The position numbers and the translations under genes were made by a program. Positions 7,934 to 16,419 of a stretch of 64,000 bases of DNA are shown one piece after another. Within the stretch, counting starts at the first letter, position 1, and each line of letters opens with the position of its first letter. The stretch lies in NCBI GenBank assembly GCA_910585635.1, contig CAJUFE010000010.1:1-64000 (forward strand), given 5' to 3'. Source of the stretch: an uncultured Lachnospiraceae bacterium (GTDB taxonomy: Bacteria; Bacillota; Clostridia; Lachnospirales; Lachnospiraceae). The notes under the pieces were generated by a model that did not search any database, was not told the origin of the DNA, and saw only the letters and a list, made by a program, of their open reading frames with translations.

Positions 7934-9181
7934 TCAGGACCAGTGGATATGCCCTGAAAAGTCCACAGCCCTTTCACCCCGGCGGATCTCCCCGATCGGG
8001 TAGACGGCATGATATCGCCCCACACAGCCGACGATCTGCTCTACCTGATCTCGCCCCACAACAAGGACCAGCCCTACGCCGCAGTTAAAGGTGGCCAGCA
8101 TCTCCCGCTCTTCGATATCGCCGATATGCTTAAGATACGAGAAGATGGGCAGCGTCTCCACCCGGTCCAGATCGATCCCCGCCTGGAGCCCTTGGGGGAG
8201 GATGCGGATCAGATTGCCGGCGATCCCTCCGCCGGTGATGTGGGCCATGCCATGGACCCGGATATCCCGGGGCAGGGCCTGGAGGGCCTTAAAGTAGGGG
8301 GTGTGGGGCTTCATGATCTGCTGGATGAAGGGCTGGCCGTCGATCTGGTCGGACAGGATATGGGGCATCCGTTCCATGAGCAGGCGGACCAGGGTATAGC
8401 CATTGGTGTGCAGGCCATTGGAGGCCACGGCCAGGACCACATCCCCTTCGCGGATCGCGGAGCCGTCGATGATCCGCTGCCTGGATACGATCCCGGCGAT
8501 GCTGGCGGTGAGGATGTAGGTCCCTTTCTCCACCACCTCCGGCTGGATGGAGGTCTCGCCGCCCACCAGGCTGCAACCGTTTTCCCGGCAGGACTCGGAG
8601 ATCCCCTTGATGAACGCTCGGATCGTCTCCTTCTCCGCGTTCCCGCAGACGATGGTGTCCAATACGGCCAGGGGTCTTGCGCCCATCACCAGGATATCAT
8701 TGACCAGGTGGTTGATCATATCGTGGCAGATCGACTGGCTGTAGCCATATACCATGGCCAGCTTCTGTTTGGAGCCGGGCTCTTCCGACTTTAAGACCAG
8801 CACAGGGTCTTCAACATCCAGGGTGCTGATATCGTACAGAGAGGCGAAGGGACCCAGGCCGTTCAACACCCGTTCATCCTCGCTTCCCAGATACAGGGCC
8901 ATCTCTTTTTTCAGTTCGTCGGTATAGGCGATATCCACACCGGCCTTGCGGTAGGAGAAGGCTTCCCCGGTCTTTTCCTGCCCGGCCAGGATCGCGTCTA
9001 CCGATGTCCCCAAGAGCTTAGCCAGCTGGGCCAAGATCTCTACATTGGGTAATGTACCGTTCTCCCATTTAGAGACAGCCTGAAAAGAGACCTTCAGCTG
9101 TTGGGCGATATCCGCCTGGGTCAGGCCCAGGTGCTTCCGCTTAGCCGCGATGAACCGGGCGATCTTTGTATTGTCCAGCAT
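7934..9181 (-). CDS. XRE helix-turn-helix fused to PurM-like (AIR synthase) domain
   Basis: Start ATG at 9181 with GGAGGA six bases upstream gives MLDNTKIARFIAAKRKHLGLTQ and 415 residues. Residues 5-60 are an XRE/HTH_3 DNA-binding domain (GLTQADIAQQL...VSKWENG). From about residue 75 the protein follows phosphoribosylformylglycinamidine cyclo-ligase (PurM): SYRKAGVDI, VNDILVMGARPLAVLD, GGETSIQP and GMAHITGGGIAGNL. PurM makes AIR from FGAM with ATP. The glycine-rich ATP-fold motifs remain, but GGETSIQPEVV differs from the usual GGETAEMPG. It could be an enzyme, or a regulator that senses a purine intermediate. No other pur gene is in the window. Confidence 0.85.
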   Translation of the reverse strand: MLDNTKIARFIAAKRKHLGLTQADIAQQLKVSFQAVSKWENGTLPNVEILAQLAKLLGTSVDAILAGQEKTGEAFSYRKAGVDIAYTDELKKEMALYLGSEDERVLNGLGPFASLYDISTLDVEDPVLVLKSEEPGSKQKLAMVYGYSQSICHDMINHLVNDILVMGARPLAVLDTIVCGNAEKETIRAFIKGISESCRENGCSLVGGETSIQPEVVEKGTYILTASIAGIVSRQRIIDGSAIREGDVVLAVASNGLHTNGYTLVRLLMERMPHILSDQIDGQPFIQQIMKPHTPYFKALQALPRDIRVHGMAHITGGGIAGNLIRILPQGLQAGIDLDRVETLPIFSYLKHIGDIEEREMLATFNCGVGLVLVVGRDQVEQIVGCVGRYHAVYPIGEIRRGERAVDFSGHIHWS

Positions 9182-9480
9182 GTGTTTTCCTCCGATCGGA
9201 TCCTCCCGTAGCAGGGAGTTTTTCTCTATATCTCGTTCTCTATATCCTCTATGGTAACCGATGGGAGGAACAAGGGCAATAACCAGATATTTGATATCCG
9301 GACGCAGGCTCAACTGGCAGTTGAACTGTTGGGGGGAGATGTGGTCATCCACACTCGCGCTATCCATGCTATCCCGTCACAACGGTGGGACCGTGTCGGT
9401 GATAGGTCGGTGATAGATAAGAGCGCCGGGTATGATCTGGCGATCAGGATGGCAGAGATGCCGCGGCGATCGGCTGCGCC
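9182..9480. other. Intergenic region upstream of HTH-PurM gene
   Basis: 299 bp without a convincing gene. On the minus strand the purM-like frame stays open through 62 more codons but they look non-conserved. A direct repeat CTCTATATC occurs at 9226-9234 and 9240-9248 (14-bp period), a possible operator for the XRE domain. CTCCCGTAGCAGGGAGTTTTT (about 9204-9224) is a small plus-strand hairpin. I looked for a purine riboswitch core and did not find one. Confidence 0.4.
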
Positions 9481-11391
9481 TCACACTCCGGCATTTTTTC
9501 CATAGGCCCACACAGACAGGAGATACCACAGCCCCAGGCCCCCCAGCACCACCGCCCCGCTAAGAAGGTTTACCAGGGTCAGATCGGTGAACATCATCTT
9601 GCCCAGCGCGCCTACGGAAAAGAAGGAGGAGATCCCCATCACCAGGAAGATCAGGGCGTAGGTCATCCCCAGCTCGGCGGCGATGGCGCGCTTTATGAGC
9701 TTCCGGTCAAAGCCCATCTTCAGGATGGTCTGGAAGCGCTCCCTTTCCTCGAAGGCGTCGTTATACAGCTTCATGAACAGGATGCTCCCGCTGGCTAGGA
9801 TAAAGACCATGAACATGAAGAGGCAGAGGGAGTAGAGGACCTTGATCCAGTCCAGCTCATTGCTGGCGGGATCTATAGCGACCCGGGCGATGGGGGGCAG
9901 GCCCCGGTCCTTGTGGTTTTGGACCAGGCCGTCCAGACGGTCCCGGACCTGCGGGAAACGGCTGGGGTCCGCGATCTTATAGCTGTAGGTATGGACCTCC
10001 TGGCCCAGGGGAAGGAGGCGCTCATAGACCGGACCGCTGACCACATAAAAACGCATGCGCTCCTGGAGATAGCCCAGGTAAGGGATGGTGGAGTCCGCGA
10101 TCTGATGGAAGGTCTGGCCGCCTATGCGGACATCCTTATGGTCCTGGTCGGTGATCAGGGACAGGAGGGTGGGGTGGCCCACCTGGATGACCTCATCGTC
10201 AGCTAAGCCCTCAAAGGGGAAATCCAGACCGGCCGCCTCTGCCAGCTCTTCCAGGCGGGGATAGGACAGGATGGCGTAGTAGCTGTAGTAGCTGTCATCC
10301 TCGATCAGGGACGCGTCCACATACAGGATCGGCATCCGGGTGCTGACGGCCACCGGGCTCTCCTCCTCGATCAGGCTCCTGGCCCTTTCATCTAAGTCGG
10401 TCAGGGAGCTTAAGAGCTGGAAGGTGTAGGTGTCCTCAAAATGGACGATCGTCTCATAGCGGTCCTTCATGGCAAAGCCGGTGGCCAGGGCGGTCACAGA
10501 GCAGAGCAGCAGCACACAGACGATCGCGTAGGTGCGGTGATTTTTCCGCATCCGGAAGAGCATGCTGTTGACCCACAGGACGCGCTGCTTTTGATAGAGC
10601 CGCTTTTTGTCTGCCGCTGCCGCCGCAAGGCACACCGGGATGGCGCCGCTAAAAAGCAGGTAGACGCCCGCGGTCACCAGGATGACGGCGGCCAGGGCAT
10701 TGGCCATCACACCCTCTCTGGCTTCTTTTAAGGCCAGACCGTAGCCCAGGCTTAAGATCCCTGTGCCCAGGATGGCCCGGACCCACAGGAGGATCGGGCT
10801 CTGCCGGACGTGATCCGTCTGCCGGGCGGCAGAGAGGAGGCTTAGGACGCTGCTCCGGGCGATGTCCAGGTAGCCCTTGACAGAGAAGAGCAGGTCGATC
10901 GCCAGGTAGATCAGGGCGGTGGTCAGCATGGGCTTTGGCCCCGGCAGGAATAGGATCTCCACCTCCAGCTGAGAGAAGGTCAGCAGGAGCATCTGGAACA
11001 GACCTGCGCTTAAATGGCCAAAGCCCAGCCCCAGGGCCAGAGCCGACAGCCCCGTCAGGAGGGTCTCGATCAGGTACATCTGCCCGATCTTTTCGTTGGA
11101 AAGGCCCATGAAGACGTAGAGGCCGATCGCCTTTTTCCGGCTGGTCAAAAAGACATCTGTGGAATACCAGATGAAAAAGAACATGAAGCATCCCAGCACG
11201 AAAGAGACCATCTGGACCAGCATGTCGATATAGGCTTTGTTCCGCGTTCCCAAAACCACAAAGGCATCGGAGGAGAGGATGACCTGGAAGTTAAAGAGCA
11301 CCAGGACGGTAAAGGCCTGGGAGACGATCAGGGCTAAATGGTTTCTGAAGCTTTGCTTAAAGTTTAAAAATGCCAGTCTGGTCATGCTCAT
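9481..11391 (-). CDS. BceB-like ABC transporter permease (FtsX family)
   Basis: 636 residues with about ten membrane helices and a large extracellular part after helix 7-8, the layout of BceB/VraG-type permeases for antimicrobial-peptide resistance and sensing. It starts MSMTRLAFLNFKQSFRNHLAL; FtsX-like segments lie at both ends (MVSFVLGCFMFFFIWYSTDVF and VFILASGSILFMKLYNDAFEER). GGGAGGTGATC precedes the start, which overlaps the ATPase stop as ATGA (11388-11391). With the ATPase it should form the transporter that also signals to the kinase at 12367. The inducing peptide, such as a bacitracin- or lantibiotic-like compound, cannot be told. Confidence 0.9.
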   Translation of the reverse strand: MSMTRLAFLNFKQSFRNHLALIVSQAFTVLVLFNFQVILSSDAFVVLGTRNKAYIDMLVQMVSFVLGCFMFFFIWYSTDVFLTSRKKAIGLYVFMGLSNEKIGQMYLIETLLTGLSALALGLGFGHLSAGLFQMLLLTFSQLEVEILFLPGPKPMLTTALIYLAIDLLFSVKGYLDIARSSVLSLLSAARQTDHVRQSPILLWVRAILGTGILSLGYGLALKEAREGVMANALAAVILVTAGVYLLFSGAIPVCLAAAAADKKRLYQKQRVLWVNSMLFRMRKNHRTYAIVCVLLLCSVTALATGFAMKDRYETIVHFEDTYTFQLLSSLTDLDERARSLIEEESPVAVSTRMPILYVDASLIEDDSYYSYYAILSYPRLEELAEAAGLDFPFEGLADDEVIQVGHPTLLSLITDQDHKDVRIGGQTFHQIADSTIPYLGYLQERMRFYVVSGPVYERLLPLGQEVHTYSYKIADPSRFPQVRDRLDGLVQNHKDRGLPPIARVAIDPASNELDWIKVLYSLCLFMFMVFILASGSILFMKLYNDAFEERERFQTILKMGFDRKLIKRAIAAELGMTYALIFLVMGISSFFSVGALGKMMFTDLTLVNLLSGAVVLGGLGLWYLLSVWAYGKNAGV

Positions 11392-12215
11392 GGACGATCA
11401 CCTCCCGTGGAGGCCTGCAGGTCGCAGATCCTGTCGTAAAATTCCTTCCGCTCCCCGCCGCTGCCGATCCGACAGGTGATCTGGCCGTCCTGCAGCATGT
11501 ATACGTCCTTGGCGTAGGAGGCGCAGAAGGGGTCGTGGGTCACCATCAGGATCGTGGCCTGGCCCTTCTCATTTACCGCTTTGAGGCAGGCTAGCAGATC
11601 GCGGCTGGACTTGGAGTCTAAGGCTCCGGTAGGTTCGTCGGCGAAGATGATCTCCGGGTCGGCGATCAGGGCGCGGCAGGCAGCGCCGCGCTGCTTCTGG
11701 CCGCCGGAGAGCTGGTAGGGGTATTTGCCCAGATGCTCCGTCAAGCCGAAGGCCGCGGCCAGGGTCTGTACCTTTTGGAGGCAGAGCCTGCCGGGAGACC
11801 CGCTTAAGGATAAGGGCAGGGCGATATTGTCCTGGAGGGTCATGGTATCCAGCAGGCTGTAGTCCTGGAACACGAAGCCGATCTTATCCCGACGCAGCCG
11901 GGACAACTCCTTGTTGGAGGCTTTGGTAAGATCCTGGCCGTCTAAGGCTACGGTACCCATAGAGGGCCTGTCGATCGTGGACAGGATATTTAAGAGGGTG
12001 GTCTTGCCAGAGCCGGAAGGCCCCATGATGGCGATAAAGTCATGCTTGCAGATGGTCAGGTCGATGCCCTTTAGCACGGTGGCCTGAAAGCCCTTTGTCC
12101 CGTAGGTCTTGACCAGGTTCTTTACCTCTACCACCACCGGGCGGTCACTCCCAAATGCCGGGGCGGTCCCATCTGGGTCGGATACAGTTGTCATGTTTGG
12201 TCGATAGGTATACAT
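11388..12215 (-). CDS. BceA-like ABC transporter ATP-binding protein
   Basis: 275 residues; AAAGGAGG lies 7 bases before ATG 12215. Walker A GPSGSGKTTLLN, Q-loop FVFQDYSLLD, signature LSGGQKQRGAACRAL and Walker B IIFADEPTGALDSK are all present. Compared with the usual signature continuation QQRVAIARAL, this one reads QKQRGAACRAL, a small deviation. There is an N-terminal extension of about 25 residues before the ABC domain. It is the ATPase of the Bce-type exporter with the downstream permease. ATATCGTT at 12272-12279 in its upstream region also occurs at the response-regulator promoter. Confidence 0.93.
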   Translation of the reverse strand: MYTYRPNMTTVSDPDGTAPAFGSDRPVVVEVKNLVKTYGTKGFQATVLKGIDLTICKHDFIAIMGPSGSGKTTLLNILSTIDRPSMGTVALDGQDLTKASNKELSRLRRDKIGFVFQDYSLLDTMTLQDNIALPLSLSGSPGRLCLQKVQTLAAAFGLTEHLGKYPYQLSGGQKQRGAACRALIADPEIIFADEPTGALDSKSSRDLLACLKAVNEKGQATILMVTHDPFCASYAKDVYMLQDGQITCRIGSGGERKEFYDRICDLQASTGGDRP

Positions 12216-12271
12216 CGCTATGCCTCCTTTTATCGTATAGATCTTGCCGCCAGACAGGCGACAGCGTTCCG

Positions 12272-12279
12272 ATATCGTT
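12272..12279. promoter_or_regulatory. Candidate response-regulator box upstream of bceA-like gene
   Basis: ATATCGTT (AACGATAT on the coding strand) lies about 57 bases upstream of the ATPase start. The same octamer forms both arms of the inverted repeat before the response-regulator gene (14188-14222). Shared sites at the two promoters of one module suggest binding by the response regulator; this is inference from two sites. Confidence 0.35.
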
Positions 12280-12366
12280 TATTTTAGGATGGATAGCGGG
12301 AAAAATCCTTACATCCGCATTACAAAACGGAAGAGAAGATCACGATCGAAAGCTGCAGGGCAGCTT

Positions 12367-13476
12367 TTATCCGTCACGGCCGGGGGAAAGGTAAGAGTCT
12401 TCTTCAAAAAGGATGTAAAAGCGGGTGAAGGAGCCATATACGCTCTCCACACGGATCTGATGGCCCAGCTGGCGGATGATCTTAGCGGTCAGATAGAGCC
12501 CCATGCCGGTGGAGCGGTAGCTGCCGTTGTGGTGGCTGCTGCCGGTGAAGCCTTTGCTGAAGATCTGGCGGATATCTGTTTTGGAGATCCCCTCGCCGTT
12601 ATCCTCGACGGACAGACAGGTCAAAAGTCCCTGCTTTTCAGCCCAGATCCGGAGGTGGGGGAGTGGAGGGGCTGTTGGGGCGCTGCTTTCTGTGGATCGA
12701 GAGGCGGTCGTGGGGTCTTCTGCCGGCTGAGAGGCGGCCGTGTGGTCTTTTGCCGGCGGCGTGGCGGTGGATCGGGTGTATTTGACGGCATTCCCGATCA
12801 GCTGGTCCAGCACATAGACCAGCCAGGCCGGATCGGTGCAGACGGTAAAGCCCTCCACCTGCACGTCTATGGAAAAGCCTTTTTCGATCAGGAAAAACTG
12901 GTTGTTGCGGATCGAGGTCTTTACACAGTCAGAAAGGACGGTCTTTTTGATCTGCAGGTCGAACAGGGGGCTCTGGAGCCTGCAGCCTAAAAGGAGGGTG
13001 TCCAGCTGCTGGCGCATCCGTTCCAGCTGCTGGCGCAGGGCGCGGCGTAAGCCGGGATCGGCGATCCGTTCATCCATGAGGAGGGCCGCGGCTAAGGGCA
13101 GCTTCAGCTCATGGCAGCATTTGGCCACATAGTCCTGCAGATCGCAGCTTTCTTCAAAACGGGCCCTTAGCTGTGCCTCCAGGAGACGGACATCGTGCGC
13201 GGCGATCTCCTGCCCCTGGAAGGCGGGGAGGTTATGGCAGAGCAGGATATCCTGCCCCAGGAGTCTTTCCTTTTCCTCTTCGGAGCGGATAAAAGAAGCA
13301 CAGTCGATCCCGGTCCACAGGAGGGCCGGGACCAGGAACAGAGCATCCAGATATAAAAGGTAGGACAGCGCGTCATCCGGGATGGCCAGAGCGAGATACA
13401 GGTCGGATAAGAGCAGCAGCAGGAGGCAGGGGAGAGCGGACCGCCAGCGGGCCCTGGCATAGCGGAGCAGCATCAT
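12367..13476 (-). CDS. BceS-like sensor histidine kinase
   Basis: 369 residues. Two membrane helices at the N-terminus (residues 14-60) with almost no extracellular loop mark an intramembrane-sensing kinase. The H-box is CHELKLPLAAALL, the N-box QLIGNAVKY and the G1-box SVEDNGEGI, ending with GSYRSTGMGLYLTAKIIRQLGH. Between the N and G1 boxes an alanine/threonine/proline-rich stretch (AKDHTAASQPAEDPTTASR..., DNA 12680-12775) is inserted that is not part of the catalytic fold and looks like degenerate repeats. Start overlaps the response-regulator stop as ATGA (13473-13476). It probably senses through the BceAB transporter. Confidence 0.9.
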   Translation of the reverse strand: MMLLRYARARWRSALPCLLLLLLSDLYLALAIPDDALSYLLYLDALFLVPALLWTGIDCASFIRSEEEKERLLGQDILLCHNLPAFQGQEIAAHDVRLLEAQLRARFEESCDLQDYVAKCCHELKLPLAAALLMDERIADPGLRRALRQQLERMRQQLDTLLLGCRLQSPLFDLQIKKTVLSDCVKTSIRNNQFFLIEKGFSIDVQVEGFTVCTDPAWLVYVLDQLIGNAVKYTRSTATPPAKDHTAASQPAEDPTTASRSTESSAPTAPPLPHLRIWAEKQGLLTCLSVEDNGEGISKTDIRQIFSKGFTGSSHHNGSYRSTGMGLYLTAKIIRQLGHQIRVESVYGSFTRFYILFEEDSYLSPGRDG

Positions 13477-14165
13477 CGCCGGCCACCCAGGAGGAAATAC
13501 CCCTGTCCCTTTTTCGTGCCCACCAGATCCTTACCGCAGGCGGCCTTCAGCTTGCCGCGCAGCCGGCAGATCACGGTGGTCAGGGTCCCGTCGGACACGT
13601 ATTCATCGGTGGACCAGAGCGCCATCATCAGTTCCTCCCGGGTCACCACATCCGGGCGGCCTTCTGCCAGGCGTGCCAGGACCTGCCGCTCCGACCGGGT
13701 CAGCTCCACCTCCTGCTGCCCAAAATGCAGTGTCTGCCGGTCCAGGTCAAAATACAGACCGTCCCCCAAAAAGACCTGCTCCCGCACCTTGTATTCATAG
13801 GTCCTGCGCAGGATGGCTCCGATCTTCGCCTTCAGCACCTCAAGGCGGAATGGCTTTTCGATATAGTCGTCACCGCCCTGGGACATAGCCATGATCTTAT
13901 CCCGGTCATCACTCCGGCTGCTGATAAAGAGGATCGGCACCGCCGACACCCGCCGCAGCCGGGCACACCAGTAAAAGCCGTCATAATAGGGCAGATTGAC
14001 ATCCATCAGCACCAGCTGGGGGCGGTGCCGGAAAAAGGTCTCTTCCACCTGGTCAAACTGCCGGGCCAGCACCGTCCTATAGCCCCACCGCGTCAAAAAA
14101 GAGGCGATCTCCCCGGCCAGGGCCTCGTCGTCCTCCACGATCATGATCTGCATCCCTTCCTCCAT
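13473..14165 (-). CDS. OmpR/BceR-family response regulator
   Basis: 230 residues with a receiver domain (IMIVEDDEALAGE, phosphorylated Asp in LVLMDVNLPYYDG, conserved Lys in DDYIEKPF) and a C-terminal winged helix (ELTRSERQVLARLAE...TTVICRLRGKL). This is the OmpR/PhoB type used with BceS-like kinases. GGAGG lies 8 bases before ATG 14165; ATG 14153 is an alternative. It should activate the bceAB-like genes and its own promoter. An inverted repeat at 14188-14222 lies directly upstream. Confidence 0.92.
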   Translation of the reverse strand: MEEGMQIMIVEDDEALAGEIASFLTRWGYRTVLARQFDQVEETFFRHRPQLVLMDVNLPYYDGFYWCARLRRVSAVPILFISSRSDDRDKIMAMSQGGDDYIEKPFRLEVLKAKIGAILRRTYEYKVREQVFLGDGLYFDLDRQTLHFGQQEVELTRSERQVLARLAEGRPDVVTREELMMALWSTDEYVSDGTLTTVICRLRGKLKAACGKDLVGTKKGQGYFLLGGRR

Positions 14166-14187
14166 AGCATCTGCCTCCGTTCTTCCT

Positions 14188-14222
14188 TATATCGTTATCC
14201 TCATATTTATAGAAACGATATA
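14188..14222. promoter_or_regulatory. Inverted repeat upstream of response regulator gene
   Basis: Perfect 9-bp arms TATATCGTT (14188-14196) and AACGATATA (14214-14222) around a 17-bp AT-rich spacer, 22 bases before the start codon. Likely an operator for this response regulator, since the same octamer is before the transporter genes. Confidence 0.5.
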
Positions 14223-14460
14223 GGGTGGAAGGAGGCTTCATAGTCCTAAAAGGATAAAAAATACAAGATCTTCACAATATGTACTGGATATTTCTTCATC
14301 TAAGTGTTAAAATCCATAAAAGAAGGGCGCTATCACCCTCCAAGACATCGATTTTGTGTGATCAGATGCAGACCTTCCAAGGAAGGTCAGAACGTGGCTG
14401 GAGCGTTACAACAAATAAGGGGATCGTCTTTAAGGACGACGGCAGAAAGGATGGACAGAT

Positions 14461-14751
14461 ATGTTTGCGATCGGTTCGGCAGAGGAACGGGTTTACGGCA
14501 CAAAACTGAAGATACCAAAGGAATATAACCTGAACAAAAAAGGAAGAAAGATATACGGGGTGTGGACTGGGGAGCGGACCCTCTACCTGTCGGATGAGCA
14601 GGAGCCTTTGCGGGCGAAAGGCGGGAAGAGCGGGAAGATCTTTGATGTGAAGGTCCACACGGAATCCACGATCGAGGTGCCTCGTGCGTTAGATGGAAGA
14701 CAGGCGCTGATCGCCGGGCGGATCTCAACGATCAAGATCCATTTCCAGTAG
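14461..14751 (+). CDS. Small hypothetical protein (96 aa)
   Basis: ATG 14461 follows GAAAGGATGGACAGAT. The protein is basic and begins MFAIGSAEERVYGTKLKIP; it contains a strand-rich middle (KIYGVWTGERTLYLSD) and ends VPRALDGRQALIAGRISTIKIHFQ. There are no membrane segments or known motifs. The IPKEY...VPRAL pattern is faintly like an AbrB-type swapped hairpin, but I would not assign it. A strong hairpin at 14768-14796 follows, so it is probably transcribed alone. Confidence 0.6.
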   Translation: MFAIGSAEERVYGTKLKIPKEYNLNKKGRKIYGVWTGERTLYLSDEQEPLRAKGGKSGKIFDVKVHTESTIEVPRALDGRQALIAGRISTIKIHFQ

Positions 14752-14767
14752 ATAGTTTATGGACAGG

Positions 14768-14797
14768 ACAGCCAGGCAGAGATGCCGGGCTGTTTTC
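14768..14797 (+). terminator. Hairpin terminator before sbcD
   Basis: ACAGCC (14768-14773) pairs with GGCTGT (14788-14793), and inside it GGCA pairs with TGCC around GAGA; TTTT follows. It separates the small gene from sbcD. Confidence 0.65.
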
Positions 14798-14838
14798 CCG
14801 TTCCATAGGGACATCATGACCAAGAAGAAGGAGGCGCT

Positions 14839-16419
14839 ATGCGTTTTTTCCATATCTCTGATCTGCATATCGGAAAACAGCTTTACCATTACAGCTTGAA
14901 GGAGGCCCAGAGCGCCATATTGGAGCAGATCGTGGCGCGCGTGCAGGAGTACGGGCCGGATGCGCTCTTGATCGCGGGGGATATCTTTGATAAGTCAGCG
15001 CCGTCTGGGGAGGCCTATATGCTCTTTGACGCATTTTTGGACCAGCTGGCAGAGGTAAAGCCCCAGGTGCCGGTGTTTTTGATCGCGGGGAACCACGATT
15101 CGGGGGAACGGCTCCAGTATGCGGCTTCTTTCCTGGAAAAGCACCAGATCCATATCGCGGCGTTTCCGCCGGGGGAAGAGGGGGAGAGGCTTAAGAAGGT
15201 GACCCTGACAGATCCCTTCGGGCTGGTGGATATCTATCTTTTGCCCTTTACCAAGCCCAGCTATGTGCGGCACCTGTTCCCGGAGGGGAAAGCGGTCAGC
15301 TATGATGAGGCGGTGGGAGCGGTATTGGAACGAGAGGAGTTGGACCTTACCCGGAGGAATGTGCTCCTGTCCCATCAGTTCTATGTGTCCGGGAGTGAGC
15401 GGCCCATGGTCTGCGCGTCGGAGCAGGGATATCTGACCCACGGGGGCGGGCAGATGGCCGGGGCCTTCCCGGGCAGAAGGGATGCGGCAGAGAGTGTCCG
15501 GGAGGCAGGGCAGAGATCGGAAGGCGGGCAGATGGCCGGGGCCTTCTCAGGCAGAGGGGATGCGGCAGAGAGCGTCCGGGAGGCAGAGCAGCTGCCAGAA
15601 AGAAAGCCGCTGCCGGAAGAAAGGAGAGCCGGGCAAGAGGGTGTGCTCCTGCCGGTATCGGTGGGCGGGATCGACAGCGTGGATGTGTCCAGGGTGCGCC
15701 AGTTCGACTATGTGGCTCTGGGACATCTGCACGGGGCCCAGTGGATCGGGAGACCCCAGGTCCGCTACTGCGGCACGCCGTTAAAATATTCGGTCAGCGA
15801 GGAAAAGCAGGAGAAGTCCATCACCCTGGTCACCTTGGAGGAGAAGGGGTCTGAGGTAAAGGTCGAGACCATCCCGCTGACAGCCCGGCAGGATGTGCGG
15901 ACCGAGCGGGGGACTTTGGAGGAAGTGATCGGGCGCGCCCGGAGAGGGACTGGGAAAGATGCGGCTGTCTATATAGGGGAAGACCCCGCAGCCGGGCAGG
16001 CAAAGATGCATGTGGACGAGGAGACTGCGATCGGGCAGGCTGAGGTGTGTATAGGAGAGGTGGCCCCGGATAGGCAGGCTGAGGTGTGTATAGGAGAGAT
16101 GGCCCCGGATGGGCAGGCCGCAGGAGAAGAGGCCTGGGGACCGGCGGATGACTTTGTGAGCATCACCTTGACCGATGAGAAGGAGCTGTTCCATCCCAGG
16201 GAGCGGCTGGAGGAGCACTACAGCCATATCCTGGAGGTCCGGATGGATAACAGCCGGACCAGGGCTAAGCTGTCGGCAGGAGCAGAAGGCCCGGTGACCC
16301 TGGAGCCCATGGCGCTTTTTCGGCGGTTCTACCAGGAGATGCAGGGTGCTCCCATGAGCCGGGAGGAGGAAGAGATCTTGCGGGACGTGATCGGCAAGGT
16401 AGAGGAGGGAGAAGGATGA
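14839..16419 (+). CDS. sbcD: SbcD, nuclease subunit of SbcCD (Mre11 homologue)
   Basis: 526 residues. Calcineurin-type metal motifs are complete: FHISDLHIGKQ, IAGDIFDKSAPSG, FLIAGNHDSGERL, then VLLSHQFYVSG and ALGHLHGAQ. With SbcC it forms the ATP-dependent nuclease that cleaves hairpins and processes double-strand breaks. Compared with usual clostridial SbcD (about 380-410 residues) it is long because of two inserted repeat regions: two copies of a 26-residue unit (GGQMAGAF..., DNA 15445-15600) and about four copies of a 13-residue unit (GQAEVCIGEVAPD, DNA 15994-16130). Both lie outside metal motifs. AAGAAGGAGG precedes the start; the stop overlaps sbcC as ATGA. Confidence 0.95.
   Translation: MRFFHISDLHIGKQLYHYSLKEAQSAILEQIVARVQEYGPDALLIAGDIFDKSAPSGEAYMLFDAFLDQLAEVKPQVPVFLIAGNHDSGERLQYAASFLEKHQIHIAAFPPGEEGERLKKVTLTDPFGLVDIYLLPFTKPSYVRHLFPEGKAVSYDEAVGAVLEREELDLTRRNVLLSHQFYVSGSERPMVCASEQGYLTHGGGQMAGAFPGRRDAAESVREAGQRSEGGQMAGAFSGRGDAAESVREAEQLPERKPLPEERRAGQEGVLLPVSVGGIDSVDVSRVRQFDYVALGHLHGAQWIGRPQVRYCGTPLKYSVSEEKQEKSITLVTLEEKGSEVKVETIPLTARQDVRTERGTLEEVIGRARRGTGKDAAVYIGEDPAAGQAKMHVDEETAIGQAEVCIGEVAPDRQAEVCIGEMAPDGQAAGEEAWGPADDFVSITLTDEKELFHPRERLEEHYSHILEVRMDNSRTRAKLSAGAEGPVTLEPMALFRRFYQEMQGAPMSREEEEILRDVIGKVEEGEG
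15445..15600 (+). repeat. Intragenic 78-bp tandem duplication in sbcD
   Basis: Units begin at 15445 and 15523 (period 78 bp, 26 codons, in frame). Each encodes GGQMAGAF then G-R-x-DAAESVREA. The spacing preserves the frame and the repeat is absent from the conserved part of SbcD. Confidence 0.85.
15994..16130 (+). repeat. Intragenic 39-bp tandem repeats in sbcD
   Basis: Period 39 bp (13 codons). Two nearly identical units (GGCAGGCTGAGGTGTGTATA at about 16034 and 16073) are flanked by more diverged copies; they encode GQAEVCIGE-V/M-APD. Confidence 0.8.

Noticed and set aside
7462..8025. Minus-strand frames across the 28-bp tandem array
   Set aside because: Product is a translated repeat (HGTDLLPFSPWDGS type) overlapping the peptidase gene.
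8009..8794. 261-codon plus-strand frame
   Set aside because: Antisense to the PurM-like domain, with no start signal or recognisable motif.
9182..9367. N-terminal extension of the HTH-PurM protein to 477 residues
   Set aside because: The extra 62 residues have no family character and the ATG at 9181 has GGAGGA at the right distance.
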